From positions 22,398,505 to 22,462,504 of the forward strand of contig NC_056535.1 of assembly GCF_910596095.1 (NCBI RefSeq): a DNA stretch of 64,000 bases. Direction: 5' to 3'. The position numbers were made by a program, and so were the translations under genes. This document shows positions 59,410 to 64,000 of the stretch, one piece after another. The notes beneath the pieces are model-generated. The model did not search any database. It was not told the origin of the DNA and saw nothing but the letters and a program-made list of their open reading frames with translations. Source of the DNA: Thunnus maccoyii (lineage: Eukaryota; Chordata; Actinopteri; Scombriformes; Scombridae). How positions within the stretch are numbered: position 1 is the stretch's first letter; each line of letters begins with the position of its first letter.

Positions 59410-62220
59410 TCACTTCCCCCCAGCCATGATTTTGAGGTACTGCAGTGCGTTGTGGGCTGCGTTGGCGCGAGCGGCGTCTATGCTCGGAGCGAAGCCGTGG
59501 CACACTGTGATTGGCTGCGTCGACAGCTCCACCAGACACTGGCACAGACCACTCAGACTGCGCTCCTCTGAAACAAGAACAAACAAAAATGTTAAAATAG
59601 ATATTTACACCATTATTGTTGCTCTGGAAATTAAAAGTATTAGCATTATTGTAGACACAGCAGATGATGATGTGTCTTATCCTCCACATCCATTGGCCTG
59701 AAAAGAGCACTACAGTATATTTTAGTGGCATTTCACTGACATACTGTATTTTATCTCCATTATAAATCACATTAGGGGTTTGACAGCTATGATCATGATG
59801 ACCACATTCATATGCATGAAGTCACTCATATCCAGGCTATGTTCCAGTTTAAGTCTAATTCTTGTAAATTGCAAATTTATTACCCTGTGAAGAAGGAAAT
59901 GGTGGCAACTAAAAATAGTTTACAAAAATCACTTTTTTATCATTTTATTATTCATATTTCCCGTAGAATGTAAAATAATGACAGTTTCCCAGCACAAGTT
60001 TAATCATGTGAACTCAAGTGTGTTCATCTCAATTTACATAAAATTAAATCTTCAGACTCATTGGGTGCCGGTTCCTCAACAAAATCCAGAGGAAATAACA
60101 AACCGGCAAGTCATGCCAAACATAAACCCAACTTAAAATTATTGTCTGTCTGTAAAGATAAAATGGCTCAACAGCACAAAACCGTAACAACGTGCAGCTG
60201 CCACGAACTTCCTCCATATCTGATGACAGTCACCACACAGCATGCAATTTATTTTGTGGTATTATGCCATCAAGATGTACCCATAATGCTCTACAAGTCT
60301 TAAGTTGATGGTGTGAATCAGATGTGGAAGCAGTAAGAAAACTAAAACTAAAACAGAGTTCTCCATGCATGCAGATATTCATGACTTCAAACTTCTTTTT
60401 ACCCTTTCAAAGTTATACTCCTCTTAAACTTCAAGTGTAGACAGAATGCAGCACTGAGCAGCAGTGTGTGTAATTTTTATCTATTTGAGTGCTACTGTAC
60501 TGTATGTGGACTCACCCAGGTCCAGGTAGCTGACATCAAAGCACTGCTCAGTGGACAGGTCACTCAACAAAGAGCAGAAGTTAGAGTCGGAGGGCATGCC
60601 CAGAGGGTGGCTGCGGAGCTGGAGGATCTTCTCTCCAGCAGAGTTTCGCAGAGAGTCCCACGTGCAGCTGAAGCCTTTACTTTTGCCCGACTCAGCTCTG
60701 CTCCCCATGTGCTGTGTGTGCAGAGGAGATTAGTTTTATAGTAATTAATGGACACTGTCATTATCTACCAGCAAGATTCATGAGACAGTGAAGTGTTAAT
60801 GGTGCACAAGTGCAAGGTGCAGAGCTTATAGTACTCTTCATATTTTTTTAAGGGCAAACAACTAGAACAAATAAAATGCAAGACATTAAGAACTTTATGA
60901 TGCAAACACAATATTTACATGAAATCAAGGAAATAAAACAGAATGTTTTAAATACCTGGGATTCAATTAAATGCTACACAGTTGTGTGTCCTTTCCTCTA
61001 ATGATGTCAAATCGTTCAACATGCACAATCTTCATAAGCATTGTCAATTGGTGAAATGGTTTCACAGACCAAGTTTGTTTCTCACCATGGTGAATGTGTC
61101 TTCCTCTGCGTCAGCATCATTGCTGGTCCTCAGGTCCACTGGGACATCATGTATACGTGACAACATCTTAGCTGCTGCATTTCTCTTGGCTAGCTTCTTG
61201 GACGTACCACTTCCTGAAGACGTACAGGAAACTATGAGTCACATTGCAGCTGTTTAATTTACTGATCTTCATTCAGTAAGACTTTGTTATGTATAAGAAA
61301 CCTAACAGTATGCTTGATATGGGTTCTAATTTAGCAATTACCAATTTCCACAAATCTCTCGACTCTGCAGGTCATGGTGAACTCTTTGCGATGTGCTGGA
61401 CCAGACTCCTGGGTGACTGTGTACTCTGGCAAACGCCATCCTTTCTGCACCACCAATTCCTGGCAGATAAGTGCATGAACAAATAATTACACAAACAAAA
61501 ACTAATGCCACTATAAACACTGCAGATGTTGTTAACAACAGAAAACCAGGATGGACTGCCTAAACATTGACAGTATCCACTAGTCTAACAGAAACATAAA
61601 ACCTTAAACCACAGCAGCTCTATCTTTGTCTCATCACCTGCAGAGCTCCTACAGGGTTACATTCAGACTGCTGAGAATTGCCCGAAGTCTTCATCTCTGA
61701 CTGGGAGCTGCACAGAGGATAAGATAAAAACAAACACAGAAGAGGAAGTTATGAAACCACAGGGACCTCCATCTCACATGCGTTCGATGCTGAATTATTC
61801 TACATAGTGAGGCATCCAAAGGTTTACTTCTAATGTATCTGCCAATGTATCATTTTAACTGTAAAGCCAATGGAAAGAAATTCAAAAAGTAAAGAAGAAA
61901 CTGACCCGTCTTCATCAGTAGGCACGTCAACCCCAATAAACCCGTCTACTCCAACACCAAGTCCGGCGGGACCTCCGAGACCTCCCTTGAGCATCTTCAG
62001 AGCAGCCTCGGCTGCTTTGTGCTTGGCTGCCTTCTTACTGGGCCCTTGGCCGGTGCAGCTGATCTCTCCGACGGAGACGCGGAACGTGAAGTTGGGCTGG
62101 TGGGCCTGTCCCTCGGCCTTCAGCAGGTCATACACTGGGGTCTTACCTATCCGCGTTCCATACTCCTGCAGCAGACTGATGGGCGTCTTTCCGGGATTCA
62201 CAGCCAGCATTTGCTCAATA
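59410..62220 (-). CDS. tarbp2: TARBP2 (TRBP), dsRNA-binding Dicer partner; first coding exon not seen
   Basis: TRBP holds double-stranded RNA and binds Dicer in the miRNA-loading complex. It also inhibits PKR. Exons: 61906-62220, 61638-61707, 61342-61459, 61086-61213, 60516-60711, 59410-59567, with phases that join. dsRBD1 is [20 protein letters not shown] to [19 protein letters not shown]. dsRBD2 runs from NPVGALQ through [20 protein letters not shown] to [17 protein letters not shown]. The third, Dicer-binding domain has [35 protein letters not shown] and the end [12 protein letters not shown]-stop. The TRBP wording ([19 protein letters not shown]) separates it from PRKRA. Codon phase at 62220 requires an upstream exon giving about 20 residues (MSEE... 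in human). None was recognised up to 64000, so it may be outside the window. Confidence 0.93.
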
Positions 62221-62369
62221 CTGAATGAAAAAATAAGAATAATTGCATGAGATGGATTGTTGATAAATCATATTGATCTCTATGATATAAGCATATCAGA
62301 GAAATTAATTGTGTCAACATATCCACCCTATGAATGATTGTTTGATTATATTTCATACAAACAAGCTCA

Positions 62370-63266
62370 AGGGTCCTTTCCAGAAAGCAGGTTCAACAAA
62401 CTCTTGAGTCTAACCCTGAACTCTGTGTTGATGAACCCTGAGATGGGAAACAGCTAATCAGAGTCACTTCAATCAACTCTGAGCATGTTCACTCTCAGTT
62501 AAGTGGGTGCATCATGAATGAAAAAAGCCATCATTAATGGAGCTCTGATACTATGAGTCACCATGGCAACAGGTAAATAAAAGGCAGGGCCTCCATTTCA
62601 ATCAAGAGGATGTAGAGACATTAATGCATTTGTGTGTGGACAGTGCACATTTATCTTTACCAGAATCGGAGTGGGAAAAGTGTCAATAGGTTAACACAAA
62701 GTTTTATTCAGTGTTTTCCATTAATTTGTCATTTACAAGACTTACATTTCCTTAATGATGATAAAGTGGAATCTGACTGTGTATCAGGCTATAGCCTACA
62801 TTACAATTTGAATATAATTGTTCAGCTTTATTCTGAAGGAGCTGAGGGTGAATTGATGCTGTGTAATATTTGAATGTGAGAGCAAAAACCGCTGTTCAAA
62901 GAAATGATTGATGCGCATAAAAGCAGTAACTTTAGATAGCCTAGTCCTTGAGAAACTAAACTAATATCCAACCAGGATTTTGAGTCTGACAGACAGTAAA
63001 CCTCTGCTAATGAGCTTCGATATGCACTTGTGATTGGGACTGAATGAATGAGGACATGAAACAGCATCTCTGGCTCAGAGAAACTGAGGGTTTGTTGAAG
63101 AAAACCTGCCAGCAAGCAGGTTAGGTTCACAGAGTAAGTTACCATGGCAACTGACCACGAGTTTAAGTTACCCTTCTTCCTGGAAATGAAAACCCAGACT
63201 TTCCCTTATCTCAGGGTTAACAAACTCAGTTTTCACTAAACCTGCTTTCTGGAATACCACCCTAGT
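62370..63266. mobile_element. Non-autonomous TIR DNA transposon of about 0.9 kb
   Basis: Left end GGGTCCTTTCCAGAAAGCAG, right end in reverse complement GGGTGGTATTCCAGAAAGCAG. Similarity continues through AGGTT...AACAAACTC and a GAGATGGGAAAC/GAGATAAGGGAAAG block. No transposase frame. A familiar fish family (GGTGGTATTCCAGAAAGCAGG start), possibly PIF/Harbinger-like, but unassigned here. Confidence 0.7.
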
Positions 63267-63281
63267 TTATCAGAAAGTGCA

Positions 63282-63799
63282 CTGCCTGGCCAAAAAAAAA
63301 GTCGCCACCTGGATTTAACTAAGCAAATAGGTAAGAGCCTCCTATTGGATAATTACTGCATGGACGATTATCTTTCAGCTGTCAACAAGTTATTTAACCC
63401 CAACAGATGCAATGAGTAGCTTCTCATTTGTTAAACAACCATTTCAAAAGACACATTCTGTGGTTGTGGAAAAGATGTTAGTCTGTTTGAGGAGGGTCAA
63501 ATCATTGGCATGCATCAAGCAGAGAAAACATCTAAGGAGATTGCAGAAACGACTAAAATTGGGTTAAGAACTGTCCAATGCATTATTGAAAACTGGAAGG
63601 ATAGTGGGGAACCATCATCTTCGAGGAAAAAATGTGGTCGGAAAAAAATCCTAACTGATTGTGATCAGCGATCACTTAAACATTTGGTGAAATCAAATCG
63701 CAGAAAAACAACACTAGAACTCAGGGCTATGTTTAATAGCGAAAGTAAGAGCATTTCCACACGCACAATGCAAAGGGAACTCAAGGGATGGCCAGGCAG
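63282..63799 (+). mobile_element. Internally deleted Tc1-like transposon
   Basis: Left terminus CACTGCCTGGCCAAAAAAAA, right terminus GGCCAGGCAGTG. Total length is about 520 bp against 1.2-1.6 kb for full Tc1 elements. Only the N-terminal transposase part remains in frame at 63510-63790. It has the helix-turn-helix stretch SKEIAETTKIGLRTVQCI, GRKKILTDCDQRSL and TTLELRAMFN. The catalytic DDE part is missing and the right TIR follows directly, so an internal deletion removed most of the element. Confidence 0.8.
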
Positions 63800-64000
63800 T
63801 GTATACGGAAACACAGTTCCATTAGGAAAATGGACAAACCCCTAAAGATCAGAGGATGAAGTGCTTTACAAGAATCCAGACCTGTAAAATAGCACGTGTA
63901 ATGCAATTTATAATCAAATTCGTACTTCTCTATAAATGACTGTGTATATTGTCCATAGACTGTAAAGTGTCATATCAATAAATTATTTCTTATCGTTGCA

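Larger units (their letters stand above)
62221..64000 (-). other. tarbp2 first intron or 5' flank
   Basis: No tarbp2 N-terminal exon recognised. The stretch is largely occupied by a TIR element (62370-63266) and an internally deleted Tc1 copy (63282-63799). The last 200 bases are unique A+T-rich sequence with a plus-strand AATAAA near 63978. Confidence 0.4.

Noticed and set aside
60061-60303. Small frame starting MGAGSSTKS, like a myristoylation signal
   Set aside because: It lies in a tarbp2 intron, lacks splice or family support and has no recognisable body. Probably chance.

Overview
The window is vertebrate nuclear DNA and almost certainly from a teleost fish, probably a spiny-rayed one. 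It has multi-exon genes with GT-AG introns and an A+T-rich background. It is littered with short fish-type DNA transposons (hAT-like MITEs, TTAA-flanked elements, a Tc1 fragment), LINE tails and long CA repeats. I saw no bacterial, viral or CRISPR features.

Seven genes could be rebuilt exon by exon with consistent splice phases. From left to right: pcbp2 (minus, three-KH poly(rC)-binding protein, 454 aa), prr13 (minus, proline-rich protein, 183 aa), amhr2 (minus, anti-Mullerian hormone type II receptor, 505 aa), a CDCA7-family gene (plus, 404 aa), sp1 (minus, zinc-finger transcription factor, 705 aa), tespa1 (plus, KRAP/ITPRID family, 697 aa) and tarbp2 (minus, dsRNA-binding Dicer partner, first coding exon missing). 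The first 650 bases look like the 3' end of an unseen plus-strand gene that converges on pcbp2.

The co-oriented block sp1-amhr2-prr13-pcbp2 matches the human 12q13 (HOXC-linked) order as I know it. The CDCA7-like gene sits tail to tail with sp1. CDCA7 sits near SP3 and CDCA7L near SP4 in human, so this looks like the third ohnolog, absent from the human SP1 locus. It is the most interesting gene-level observation here. A second is that pcbp2 ends in a 149-residue tail whose extreme C-terminus resembles PCBP4 rather than PCBP2, with long Ser and Thr runs encoded by microsatellites. Tespa1 and tarbp2 are in a different arrangement from human.

The genes do not form a pathway. pcbp2 and tarbp2 act on RNA, sp1 and the CDCA7-like protein act on chromatin and DNA, amhr2 is a membrane receptor for gonadal signalling, and tespa1 is a signalling adaptor. 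Noncoding points of note are a roughly 45-bp inverted repeat with CCAAT and GC boxes at the pcbp2 promoter, an E2F-type site before the CDCA7-like gene, CA repeats in the two introns around small tespa1 exons, and nested DNA transposons with clear target-site duplications.

Exon boundaries were read by eye from splice consensus, frame continuity and remembered family sequences. No alignment was run.
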